A stretch of DNA of 64,000 nt from Polyangiaceae bacterium (lineage in GTDB: Bacteria; Myxococcota_A; Polyangia; Polyangiales; Polyangiaceae). Within the stretch, counting starts at the first letter, position 1. Every line of letters begins with the position of its first letter. Below, piece after piece: positions 11,491-19,321 of this stretch. Below the pieces are notes generated by a model that searched no databases, had not been told where the DNA came from, and was given only the letters and a program-made list of their open reading frames with translations. A program made the translations under genes and the position numbers. The stretch covers positions 62,001 to 126,000 of the forward strand of contig JABFXY010000025.1 of NCBI GenBank assembly GCA_013361525.1, read 5' to 3'.

Positions 11491-12432
11491 TCAGCGTCCG
11501 GCGTCTCCGACGACCAGCACGGCTTTACCGCGCCGGGGCGCGCCGGCCGCCGGGTGCGGTCGGTATGCCCGGGCTGCCTCTTCGAGGGGCCATTGTGCAC
11601 CGACGAATGTTTGCAGTCGTCCCGAGGCGATCATCTCCGCCAACTTCATCAACTGAGAGCGGTTGGGCTCGACGATGAAAAAGGCGTCTTGGGTACGCCG
11701 ATCGAGTGTCTGCTCGCTGGATGCGGCGATCGTCACCATCTTGCCCGAGGGTCGCAGGCAACCCCATGCTCGCTCCAGCGTCTCGCCGCCGACGGTGTCG
11801 AAGACGATATCCATCCCCGCGGCGCCTTCGGGCCATTCGAGACGGTAGTCGAGCGCGACCTCGGCGCCCAACCCGCGAACGAAATCGAGATCCCGCGCCG
11901 ACACGGTGGCCGTCACGTGTGCACCGAGTGAATGGGCGAGCTGAACCGCGAAGATTCCGACGGCGCCGGCGCCGCCCAAGATCAACACACGCGCGCCGCG
12001 AACGACGCGGGCCTTCTCGACCATCCCCTGCCAGGCCGTGAGCCCGGAGATTGGAATGGTGGCGGCGACGGCGTATTCGATGGAGCGCGGCTTGAGCGCG
12101 ATATCGCTCGGGCGCGCCACGCAATACTCCGCTTGTGCCCCGTTCTCGATCCAATCGTTCATTCCCAACACCGGGTCGCCAATCGACAGCTCGCGTACGT
12201 CCGCACCGAGCGCGTGGATCTCTCCCGAGAACTCGTGGCCCGGGACGATGGGTCGCGGTCGCGGCTCGCCGGTCGGCAGCTTCCAAGTCGGCTCCCATGC
12301 GAGCTCCGTCGGCGTGACCGCCGCGGCGCGCACGCGCACGACCACCTCGCCCTGTTTGGGCGCCGGCATCGGCAAAGCTCCGACCTCGACAGGATCATCG
12401 CTCCCCGGTTCGCGCAGCACGACGGCTTTCAT
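11491..12432 (-). CDS. MDR-family NAD(P)H:quinone oxidoreductase
   Basis: 313 residues starting MKAVVLREPGSDDPVEVGAL, a normal quinone-oxidoreductase/zinc-independent alcohol dehydrogenase opening. The GroES-like domain carries VPGHEFSGEIHALG (about 62-75). The Rossmann domain carries GGAGAVGIFAVQLAHSLGA (about 152-170) for NAD(P)H binding, then AEVALDY and FDTVGGETLERAW. The catalytic-zinc Cys/His set of true ADHs is absent. The open frame continues 888 bp upstream of ATG 12432, but that extension is on the shadow strand of the next genes and is rejected. The substrate is unknown. Confidence 0.88.
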   Translation of the reverse strand: MKAVVLREPGSDDPVEVGALPMPAPKQGEVVVRVRAAAVTPTELAWEPTWKLPTGEPRPRPIVPGHEFSGEIHALGADVRELSIGDPVLGMNDWIENGAQAEYCVARPSDIALKPRSIEYAVAATIPISGLTAWQGMVEKARVVRGARVLILGGAGAVGIFAVQLAHSLGAHVTATVSARDLDFVRGLGAEVALDYRLEWPEGAAGMDIVFDTVGGETLERAWGCLRPSGKMVTIAASSEQTLDRRTQDAFFIVEPNRSQLMKLAEMIASGRLQTFVGAQWPLEEAARAYRPHPAAGAPRRGKAVLVVGDAGR

Positions 12433-12598
12433 TGGACGCCTCGATCCATTACCGAATGCAAGAAGCGGAGCCTGACGCACGGAGCCAACGACGGGTGTGA
12501 CGGATCGCGATCGACTCGATCGTGGCGACGATTGAATGAAAGCGCCGAGCGAGCAGAAACCATCGACGCGACGGGCGCTGTAAGCTGGGCTCGAACGA

Positions 12599-12853
12599 GT
12601 GGTAGCGCCCGCACCCGAAAACCCAATCGTGGCCGCGATCGTGGGTATCCTTGCGCCCATCCTCGGGCCGTTCACCGCGCAGACCGCAGTCAAGACGTTC
12701 GCTCGCAAAACGCTCGGGCGTGAAGCCGACACGCTCGTGGCGGCCGACGTCCCGGCCTTCGCCGAGTCGCTTCGACCGCTCCTGCGCACGTTCGTCGGTC
12801 GCGACCGAGCCGAGGTCGTGATTCTCCGTATCAAACGCGAGGGGCAGCGATGA
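12599..12853 (+). CDS. Small hypothetical protein, first gene of a two-gene operon
   Basis: 84 residues from GTG. An N-terminal mildly hydrophobic helix (NPIVAAIVGILAPILGPF) is followed by a charged region (SLRPLLRTFVGRDRAEVVIL). The stop overlaps the next ATG by 4 bp (ATGA), which supports it as a real coupled gene. Family not recognised; a peripheral or amphipathic membrane association is possible. Confidence 0.6.
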   Translation: MVAPAPENPIVAAIVGILAPILGPFTAQTAVKTFARKTLGREADTLVAADVPAFAESLRPLLRTFVGRDRAEVVILRIKREGQR

Positions 12854-13659
12854 AGTACCGGGTGCTCGCTGCGCTTCCTGTCGTCATCACCGCGGCGCTG
12901 TATCTCGTCGTTCACCTCGTCGGCGACCGAGCCATGGGGGCGGAGGTGCTGACGCGGTCGGTGCAATCCGCAAAAATCGCGGCGGGCGTCGGATGTATCG
13001 TCGCTGCGTTCACCTTCGCGCGCGGCGACTACCTTCGTCGCGCGTGGCTCTTCGCCGGCGTATCGTCGGTGCTGCTCGCGCGCGACATATGGCTCTTCCC
13101 CCTCGGGATGGAGACGACTTTTTTGGGGGTCACCGTCGAGGCCATCAATCACGTCATCGTCGGGATCGCCAACGTGTTCGGGGTCGCCGCAACCGTGCTG
13201 ATGGCGCGGGCTTGGCAGGTCGGCGGGATCGAGCTCCCGGGCTCGAGCATGCGCAAATGGATGGTCGTGGTCGCCGCCATCGTCGTGGCATTCGCCATAG
13301 CCGGCGTACCGCTGGTGCACGACCTCGCGAACGTCGCGGCCGGCAAGAAGGTGCCTCTCATCAACATGATCTCCAGCGGGGCCGACATCGTGTCGATCGC
13401 CCTCATCGCGCCCGTCTTGCTCACCGTGTTGGCCATTCGAGGTGGGGTTCTCGTCTGGCCGTGGAGCCTCTACATGGCGAGTATGGTGGCTTGGCTCGCA
13501 TACGATGCGGCGGACGTCCTGTCCCGCTCCGCGAGCTTCGCATCACACGCCGCCTCGCTCGGCATCGTCGCGGAGCTGATGCGTGTCCTCGCGTGCGGCT
13601 ATTTGTGTGTTTCGGGGGTCGCGCAGCGGACGTCGGTGTTGTCCGTCGACCTCGAGTAG
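12850..13659 (+). CDS. Polytopic membrane protein of unknown function
   Basis: 269 residues with seven or eight predicted helices, for example VLAALPVVITAALYLVV, AAGVGCIVAAFTFA, VVVAAIVVAFAIAGVPLV and IVSIALIAPVLLTVLAI, and few charges between them. No catalytic or transport signature is evident. It is translationally coupled to the preceding 84-residue gene and followed at once by a hairpin terminator. Confidence 0.72.
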   Translation: MKYRVLAALPVVITAALYLVVHLVGDRAMGAEVLTRSVQSAKIAAGVGCIVAAFTFARGDYLRRAWLFAGVSSVLLARDIWLFPLGMETTFLGVTVEAINHVIVGIANVFGVAATVLMARAWQVGGIELPGSSMRKWMVVVAAIVVAFAIAGVPLVHDLANVAAGKKVPLINMISSGADIVSIALIAPVLLTVLAIRGGVLVWPWSLYMASMVAWLAYDAADVLSRSASFASHAASLGIVAELMRVLACGYLCVSGVAQRTSVLSVDLE

Positions 13660-13660
13660 T

Positions 13661-13675
13661 CCGCCCGAAGGGCGG
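13661..13675 (+). terminator. Short GC hairpin after the membrane-protein operon
   Basis: Two bases after the stop, ccgccc-gaa-gggcgg forms a 6-bp all-GC stem with a 3-nt loop. No strong T run follows. Confidence 0.5.
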
Positions 13676-13717
13676 CCAAGTGACAATGAAGGGATGTCCA
13701 GGCGCCTGCCTTCGGCT

Positions 13718-13773
13718 CGTCGTTCGGCCCGGCCTTCACTTGCGCGCGTCAGCGCGGGCCGGGCCGAACGACG
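13718..13773. repeat. Perfect 17-bp inverted repeat between convergent genes
   Basis: Arms cgtcgttcggcccggcc (13718-13734) and its exact reverse complement (13757-13773) are separated by 22 nt that can pair further (gcgcg/cgcgc). It lies between the membrane-protein operon and the convergent phosphatase gene, so it could terminate both, or be a dispersed palindromic element. Confidence 0.8.
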
Positions 13774-13806
13774 CGCGGAAACCTGGGACAACCCCTGGAC
13801 TAGTCG

Positions 13807-14934
13807 TCAGAACGCGAGAGCGCTGGCGTTCACTTCGTGCGTGACGCGGACGGTGCCCTCGACGTCGACGATGCCGAACGTGATGAGCGGGTCGCCCTCG
13901 CGCCAGGTGATCTCGACGAAGCCGTAGTTGTTTTCGGGGACCGCATCGCCGACCCGATTGGTGTTCTCCTCGATGAACGGCCACGTCTGCGTAATTCCGC
14001 TCGAGGTCAGATCGTAAATTGGGTATCCGCCCTCGACTTCCAGTTTGGATAGCTCACCCCAGTGGACGTCCCCGCTGATGAAGATCGTCGCGTTCGCGCC
14101 GGTGGTACGAATCAGGTCGATCATCCGCTGTCGCTCGTGCGGCATGTTCGTCCACGATTCGTAGCCGTTGTACGCGTGACCGAACTGTGTGCTCGTGGCG
14201 ATGATTCGCACGTCGGCAGGCTTTTTCAGCTCCTCTTCCAGCCAAGCCCACTGCGCCTCACCGAGGAAGGCTCTCGTGGTGTCGTCCGTCGGTTGATAGT
14301 CGTTCTTCGAGCCCGGGTCCGTCGCGGGATCGAGCGGGTCTCGGAACCAACGTGTATCGAGGAGAATCACCCGCACGGTGCCACCCTCCGCCTCGAGCAC
14401 ATACGACGTGTAAATGCCCTCACGGGTGCGCCGCTCGGAGCCTTCGGGCTCTTGCCAGAAGTCGAGGAAGATCTGTTTGCTCTCGGCCTTCTGCGGGTAT
14501 TCCTTGCCTGCGTCGTTTGCCCCGTAGTCGTGGTCGTCCCACGTTGCGATGACAGGGATCTTGTCGCGCAATCGCTGAAACTCGGCGGACGATCCCTGTA
14601 GATCGTATTTGGCCTGCATCAGCTCCATGTCGGTCGTGTCGCCGTAGATGTTGTCTCCGAGGAACACGAACAAGTCGGGCGCGCTGTCGGTCGCCAGATC
14701 CAGGACGGGCTTCGGGATGTTTTGGTGCATGCACGAGCCGAAGGCGATGCGTGTCGTCAGCGGGTCGTTGTTGCCTCCGCCGCCTTCACCGCCTTCGCCG
14801 TCGCCGCCCTGGCCACCGCCTGCGCCACCTTCACCGCCCGCGCCGCCGTCTTGGCCGTCGGTTTCGTCGTCACCACACGCGACGAGGGGAACGAGGAACG
14901 GCAGGCCTAGGACGATGGGGCGGCGCGACTGCAT
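13807..14934 (-). CDS. PhoD-like metallophosphatase lipoprotein
   Basis: 375 residues. The signal peptide ends in a lipobox (VPLVA-C at about 20), followed by a 40-residue Gly/Asp/Glu linker. The PhoD-type metallophosphatase core follows: FGSCMHQN, LFVFLGDNIYGD, ATWDDHDYGAND and ISGDVHWGE carry the metal ligands (Asp, Asn, His). This domain normally hydrolyses phosphomono- or phosphodiesters outside the cytoplasm. It is shorter than Bacillus PhoD and lacks a Tat motif; lipoprotein export is expected instead. Expressed alone, with no adjacent partner on its strand. Confidence 0.85.
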   Translation of the reverse strand: MQSRRPIVLGLPFLVPLVACGDDETDGQDGGAGGEGGAGGGQGGDGEGGEGGGGNNDPLTTRIAFGSCMHQNIPKPVLDLATDSAPDLFVFLGDNIYGDTTDMELMQAKYDLQGSSAEFQRLRDKIPVIATWDDHDYGANDAGKEYPQKAESKQIFLDFWQEPEGSERRTREGIYTSYVLEAEGGTVRVILLDTRWFRDPLDPATDPGSKNDYQPTDDTTRAFLGEAQWAWLEEELKKPADVRIIATSTQFGHAYNGYESWTNMPHERQRMIDLIRTTGANATIFISGDVHWGELSKLEVEGGYPIYDLTSSGITQTWPFIEENTNRVGDAVPENNYGFVEITWREGDPLITFGIVDVEGTVRVTHEVNASALAF

Positions 14935-14985
14935 GGGTATAGACGCCAGGTTACAGCGCGAAGCCTGCCCGCTGGTGTCGTTTGC

Positions 14986-15711
14986 TCAGCGGCCCAACAC
15001 GAGGAGCGCGCCGAGCGCTGCGGTCGCTGCTGTCTCGGTCCTCAGTACGGCATTTCCCAACCGTACGAGCGCGAAGCCCCCCGCCTCCGCCATCGCAATC
15101 TCGCGTGCCGAGAGGCCCCCTTCCGGGCCAATGACCAGGCTCACGCTTGCGTTGCGCGGGTGCTCGTCGACCAGCGCGCGCATGTCGCCCGTCACGTCGG
15201 GGTGCAGGAGCAATCGTAGTGTCGAGGTGGTGTTGGCCACGATTTCGTCGAGCGGTCTCGGCGGCTCGATGTCGGGTACGTCTCCACGCCCACATTGGCG
15301 TGCCGCCTCGATCGCGATTCGCTTGTAACGCCCGAGCGCGGCTCCGCTGTCGCGCGCCGCGACGGTTCGATCCGAATGGGCAGGCAAGATCGCCGTCGCG
15401 CCGAGCTCGGTCGCGTCGCGTACGACGGCATCGAGCTTGTCGGCTTTGCCGACACATTGCACGAGGGTGACCGGCCGGAGCGGCAAAAGCGACGCTGGGC
15501 GCAGCGCGCCGATCGCCACGGAGACACCGGCTCGACTGTTCGCATCGAGGACCTCCGCATCGGCTTCGGTCCGCGCCTGGGGATCGAACGCGACGAAAAC
15601 GTCGCTCGCCGCGAGCCGGCGGACCCGGGTGACGTAATGCCCGGTATCGCGGTCGAGCGTCGTCGTGCCCGATCGCAGGTCCGAGACCGGGACGCGCACC
15701 AGCGCGGTCAT
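14986..15711 (-). CDS. rsmE: 16S rRNA m3U1498 methyltransferase RsmE
   Basis: 241 residues, SPOUT family. An N-terminal PUA-like domain (MTALVRVPVSDLRSG, then GHYVTRVRRL) is followed by the trefoil-knot SAM site LVIGPEGGLSAREI and LGNAVLRTETAATAAL, the diagnostic RsmE motifs. It methylates N3 of U1498 in 16S rRNA. The ATG overlaps the prmA stop by 4 bp; a longer upstream open frame is discarded because it runs through prmA. Confidence 0.95.
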   Translation of the reverse strand: MTALVRVPVSDLRSGTTTLDRDTGHYVTRVRRLAASDVFVAFDPQARTEADAEVLDANSRAGVSVAIGALRPASLLPLRPVTLVQCVGKADKLDAVVRDATELGATAILPAHSDRTVAARDSGAALGRYKRIAIEAARQCGRGDVPDIEPPRPLDEIVANTTSTLRLLLHPDVTGDMRALVDEHPRNASVSLVIGPEGGLSAREIAMAEAGGFALVRLGNAVLRTETAATAALGALLVLGR

Positions 15712-16655
15712 GCCTTGGGCGTGCCGCTTCCGACGTCGCGCAGGTGCAGCGCGACCCAGCCGTCCTTGTCGTAGGCGCGTTCGCCTCCGGTGGTCATGTG
15801 ACGGGCAGCGACGACCTCGAGCTTGCGATCGAGCGAGGTGAATCGCGCCCGCATGCGGTCTTCTTCTGCGGTGAGGATCCCGGAGAGGACGAGGTGACCG
15901 CCGGGCGCCACGCGCTTGACGAGATCGTCGGCGATGGGGTCCAGGATCTTCGACTCGATGTTCGCGACGACCCAGGGGAACGTCGCATCGACGTCGTCGA
16001 TCGTGCCCGCGAACATCTCGAGGCGGTCGGTCATCGCGTTCCGCTCCGCGTTCTCTTTCACGGTGTCGATGACCTCGGGATCGATGTCGAACGCCGTCGC
16101 GCGCGCAGCGCCGAGGGCGATCGCGACGAAGGACAGGATGCCGCTGCCGCAACCGGCGTCGAGCAGGTGAGCGCCCACGAGCTCGCTCTTCGATTCGTCG
16201 AGGATGTTCGCGACGAGCGACGTCGTCGCATGCAAGCCGGTTCCGAAGGCGCGGCCGGGCTCGAGCTCGAGCACCTTCGCAGACTCGAGCGCGCCGAACA
16301 CCGCGCCTTCGATCGCGCGCCACGGCGGGCGTACGACGATCGACGGCGTCAGCGCGAACGGCTCGTAATACTGCTTCCACGCGTCGCGCCAGGCGTCGCC
16401 GACGACCTCCTGAACCGTCGCGGTGAACACTTCCTCGCGCCCGGTGAGCTCTGCCACTGCTTCGTCGGCGGCCTCGCGCGAATCGAAGCTCGCGACGAGC
16501 AGGACGCTCTCGCCGCCCGGACCTTTCACGTACGTGCTGTCGTCACGTTCTTCGACGCCGGTCGCGCCGAGATCGAACAGGAACGAGCTCACCGCGTCGG
16601 CGTGCTCGGTGTTGGTGGTGACGTGGACGAACGGGTAACGAGGCTCTTCGCTCAT
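15708..16655 (-). CDS. prmA: Ribosomal protein L11 methyltransferase PrmA
   Basis: 315 residues. An N-terminal substrate-recognition domain (residues 1-100) leads to a class I SAM methyltransferase with GRAFGTGLHATTS, LLDAGCGSGILSFVAIALGA and WVVANIESKI, typical of PrmA. It trimethylates lysines and the N-terminus of ribosomal protein L11. Its start overlaps the upstream gene by 4 bp and its stop overlaps rsmE by 4 bp, so it sits within a coupled operon of ribosome-modifying enzymes. Confidence 0.95.
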   Translation of the reverse strand: MSEEPRYPFVHVTTNTEHADAVSSFLFDLGATGVEERDDSTYVKGPGGESVLLVASFDSREAADEAVAELTGREEVFTATVQEVVGDAWRDAWKQYYEPFALTPSIVVRPPWRAIEGAVFGALESAKVLELEPGRAFGTGLHATTSLVANILDESKSELVGAHLLDAGCGSGILSFVAIALGAARATAFDIDPEVIDTVKENAERNAMTDRLEMFAGTIDDVDATFPWVVANIESKILDPIADDLVKRVAPGGHLVLSGILTAEEDRMRARFTSLDRKLEVVAARHMTTGGERAYDKDGWVALHLRDVGSGTPKA

Positions 16656-17590
16656 TCGGTGACGTTGATTCGAACCGTGGACTCACTGCCGAGCTGCGTG
16701 CCGAGGACGGCACCGAGCACGACGCCCGTGACGACGACCGCGCCGATCGGGATCCAGAACCAGGGGCTCTCGACGACGCTCGTGCTCTCTTCCGGGACGA
16801 CGACGCGAAGCGGAGTATCGGCGTCGCCTCGACCGGCGAGCGGCAAACCTGCTTTGTCGAGCGCGAGCACGTAGTACTCGAGGAGGGGCGGCGTGACGCT
16901 CGCCGCAGGGATTTCGCCGCGGAAGGCACCCATCGAATAGGCGAGCGACTTCTGCGCGAACTTCCCCTTCGCGCCGCTCCGGTAATAGAGCTGCACCTTC
17001 TCGACGACGACGTCGGGGTCGTCGATCTTGCCTTCGATCTTGAGGGCGGTGCCGCTCTCGATCTGCGCGGCCGGCGTGTGCTTCACGGCGACGGCGGTCT
17101 TTTCGGGTGCGCCTTCGCCTTCCTTCGCCTTGCCGGGTTTTCCGTCGGCCTCCCATTGCTTCTTCGCCTTGTCGAAGAAGTCGCGGAAGCGGGGCGACTC
17201 GGTCTTCGGAAGCTCGAACGTCTCTTCGAGGACGAAGAGAGCGCGCGCGAACGCGTCGGCCTCTTCGTTCTTGCCGAGCGCGATGTTGTTGAACGCGAGG
17301 AGCTTGTAGGCCTCGATTCGTTCTTCTTTGGTGGCGTCCGAGCGGACGACGACGCCCGACAGCGTCTGGATCGACTCCTCGTAACGAGCGTCGTCGTACA
17401 TGTCGCGACCCTTTTGGATCACCGACGACACCGAGGAACGCTTCGGCGCGGGGCCCGCCTGGGCGACGCGAACCGGCTTGCGAGGCCCTGCTTCGGCGGG
17501 CGTGACGATCGTCGAGGTGGAGGCCACGCCGAGCGCGCACGCGAAGAGAAGCGACGTTCGCCACCGCGACGCCGAGGACACAAAGGCCAT
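16652..17590 (-). CDS. Exported protein with TPR-like region and C-terminal TM
   Basis: 312 residues. ATG 17590 gives a signal peptide (WRTSLLFACALGVASTS). A helical region with SVIQKGRDMYDDARYEESIQ and AYKLLAFNNIALGKNEEAD resembles a degenerate TPR pair. A beta-rich segment around EKVQLYYRSGAKGKFAQ follows, then a hydrophobic helix near the end (WIPIGAVVVTGVVLGAVLG). I recall similar layouts of TPR plus C-terminal TM in myxobacteria, but no assigned function. Coupled by a 4-bp overlap to prmA and 16 bp after the metallophosphatase gene. Confidence 0.78.
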   Translation of the reverse strand: MAFVSSASRWRTSLLFACALGVASTSTIVTPAEAGPRKPVRVAQAGPAPKRSSVSSVIQKGRDMYDDARYEESIQTLSGVVVRSDATKEERIEAYKLLAFNNIALGKNEEADAFARALFVLEETFELPKTESPRFRDFFDKAKKQWEADGKPGKAKEGEGAPEKTAVAVKHTPAAQIESGTALKIEGKIDDPDVVVEKVQLYYRSGAKGKFAQKSLAYSMGAFRGEIPAASVTPPLLEYYVLALDKAGLPLAGRGDADTPLRVVVPEESTSVVESPWFWIPIGAVVVTGVVLGAVLGTQLGSESTVRINVTE

Positions 17591-17606
17591 GGCCGCGCAG
17601 GCTAGC

Positions 17607-18374
17607 TTACGAAGCCCGTCGTAGGAAAGGTGAAGGCCGCGAAGCGCTCGGCGTTCCGTCGGGTGCGGGGGGCCGCGGTTCTTTGACGAAGTAGGCCCGG
17701 CGCGCCGGGACACTCACGAGGACGCGGCGCCGGTGCTCCGGCGGAGGCGGCCGTTCGCCCTGCATCAGCACCATTGCGGTGAGGCGGTTGCCGTAGACGA
17801 CGCCGGTGTCGATGCCGGTCGCGTACGGCGCGATCTCCGGCTCGATCTGCGCGTTATGGCCGAACACGATGTGATCGGGTCCGGGATACGCCTGCGCCCA
17901 GCTGACGTCGCCGCGCAGCTCGAGCGGCTCCGTCCCGTTCTTGCCGAGGCTGCGCAGGTACATCAGCGTGCGGGGCGGCTGCTCTTGAATCGGGATGTTC
18001 GGCATGACGCCCGCATGAACGATGCGGACCCCGTGCTCCGGCAGATCGATCCAGAGAGGCATCGCCTCGATGAAGTCCCAGTCGCGGCCTTTCAATGCTT
18101 CGGCGGTGCGCCGCGTGACGCTGCCGACCTTGAACGGGATGCCGCTGCGCCTCGATGCGCGCCATCGAAGCAAGCGATCCTCGTGATTGCCGCGCACCGC
18201 CTGTGCATTCAGCGAACGCGCGAGCGCGATCACGTCGTGGGGCTTCGGACCGCGCACGACCAGATCACCGACGAAGAACAGTCGGTCGCTCTTACGGAAC
18301 CCCACATACGAGAGGAGATCCTCCAGCTCTCGTATGCATCCGTGCACATCCCCGATGATGATGGTACGGCTCAC
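17607..18374 (-). CDS. Calcineurin-like metallophosphatase (ApaH/PPP-like)
   Basis: 255 residues from a GTG giving VSRTIIIGDVHGCIREL. Metal-site motifs in order: GDVHGC, VGDLVVRGP, RGNHEDRL, VHAGVMP and FGHNAQ. The usual GDLVDRGP reads GDLVVRGP, so the conserved Asp-Arg pair is altered while metal ligands are kept. Likely a cytoplasmic phosphoesterase such as a diadenosine tetraphosphate or protein phosphatase. It heads the operon leading to prmA and rsmE. The longer open frame upstream overlaps the divergent gene and was rejected. Confidence 0.83.
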   Translation of the reverse strand: MSRTIIIGDVHGCIRELEDLLSYVGFRKSDRLFFVGDLVVRGPKPHDVIALARSLNAQAVRGNHEDRLLRWRASRRSGIPFKVGSVTRRTAEALKGRDWDFIEAMPLWIDLPEHGVRIVHAGVMPNIPIQEQPPRTLMYLRSLGKNGTEPLELRGDVSWAQAYPGPDHIVFGHNAQIEPEIAPYATGIDTGVVYGNRLTAMVLMQGERPPPPEHRRRVLVSVPARRAYFVKEPRPPAPDGTPSASRPSPFLRRAS

Positions 18375-18474
18375 GACCCTGGACAGGTGTATCGCAAGAC
18401 GCAACGCTCGACGAGAGTAATTGCGCCGCGTCCGCCGCTGGTTTTGCACCTCGCCTCGAACCTTCGTCTGAGGA

Positions 18475-19206
18475 TTGATCGACTCGGGCGGTCCTCGAGG
18501 CACGCCAGTTGCGACGCCGCCCGCCGTGACGCTGAAGACACCGGTGCCGGCGGCCGGCGCCGACACTTCGGCGCGGCACCGGGAAGCTCGGATCAACTTC
18601 GTTCTGCTGCTGCTCGCGCTCGCGCTGCCGGCGTTGATCGCACGCGTTTGGTTGTTCGTCCCGCCCTGGGTACCGGGCGTCGCCTCCGTCGGGTTGGCCG
18701 GTGGAGCGACCGTCGTGCTCCGCCAGCGAGCGCGAGGGCTTGCGCCACTCGTTGCATGCCTCGCGAGCATGGTGACCTGGGTGTTTGCGTACGGGACCGT
18801 GGTTTTCGACAATCCCACGGCCGACGAGATCACGTTCGAGGTCGACGATGGAGCGTCGGTCGTTCGCGTTCCGCCGGGGAAACACGCCGTGAAGACGCTG
18901 CCGGTGGGCGAACGCCGCTTCACCGCGAGGCTCACCGGGGGAGGCGAGTCGTTCTCCGGTGAGGTCGGGTCCAACGGCCGACACCTCGCCACGCCTTCGA
19001 ACGACACCTGTTACGGCCTCGTTCGAACCACCGACGGCGCCAGCACGAGCGGGCGTGCACAGGCCGACGAACACCTCGCAGGCCGCCGCTTCTACACGCT
19101 GCAGAAAGTCGACGACTACTTCGAGCCACCCCCGACCAGCGTGACCACGCGCACCGCCGGGATGTTACGGCGCAGGCTCGAGCGCTCCTCGTGCCGTCAC
19201 AAGTAA
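18475..19206 (+). CDS. Two-TM membrane protein of unknown function
   Basis: Up to 243 residues. No ATG is available; a TTG at 18475 or GTG at 18526 are candidates. Two hydrophobic segments (FVLLLLALALPALIARVWLF, about 42-61, and LVACLASMVTWVFAYGTVVF, about 90-110) are followed by an extracytoplasmic beta-rich domain (NPTADEITFEVDDG and PPGKHAVKTLPVGERRFTA), which looks like a PEGA-like or fibronectin-like sandwich. It is divergent from the metallophosphatase operon. Family not recognised. Confidence 0.7.
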   Translation: MIDSGGPRGTPVATPPAVTLKTPVPAAGADTSARHREARINFVLLLLALALPALIARVWLFVPPWVPGVASVGLAGGATVVLRQRARGLAPLVACLASMVTWVFAYGTVVFDNPTADEITFEVDDGASVVRVPPGKHAVKTLPVGERRFTARLTGGGESFSGEVGSNGRHLATPSNDTCYGLVRTTDGASTSGRAQADEHLAGRRFYTLQKVDDYFEPPPTSVTTRTAGMLRRRLERSSCRHK

Positions 19207-19207
19207 A

Positions 19208-19231
19208 CGACCCGGCGCGAAGGCCGGGTCG
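19208..19231 (+). terminator. Hairpin after the two-TM protein gene
   Basis: cgacccggc-gcgaag-gccgggtcg, a perfect 9-bp stem beginning one base after the TAA stop. No T run follows. Confidence 0.6.
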
Positions 19232-19266
19232 ATCGGTGATCGGTGCTGGGCGAGCGGCTCAGCTCC

Positions 19267-19316
19267 GTGGGAGCCGCCCCGGCCGGTCTCGCTTCGCTCG
19301 ACGTGGCCTGCCCCAC
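19267..19316. repeat. Dispersed 50-bp repeat, copy 1 (intergenic)
   Basis: A 50-bp element, starting gtgggagccgccccggcc and ending ggcctgccccac, lies between two convergent genes. It matches 27873-27922 at 49 of 50 positions. Its ends (gtggg/cccac) are inverted and its core is tcgcttcgctcg. Confidence 0.85.
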
Positions 19317-19321
19317 GAGGC

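Noticed and set aside
12433-13320. N-terminal extension of the MDR oxidoreductase frame
   Set aside because: It lies antisense to the 12599-13659 operon and does not resemble the family; ATG 12432 gives the conserved start.
15712-16380. Upstream extension of the rsmE frame
   Set aside because: It runs antisense-like through prmA in another frame; the ATGA overlap marks the real start.
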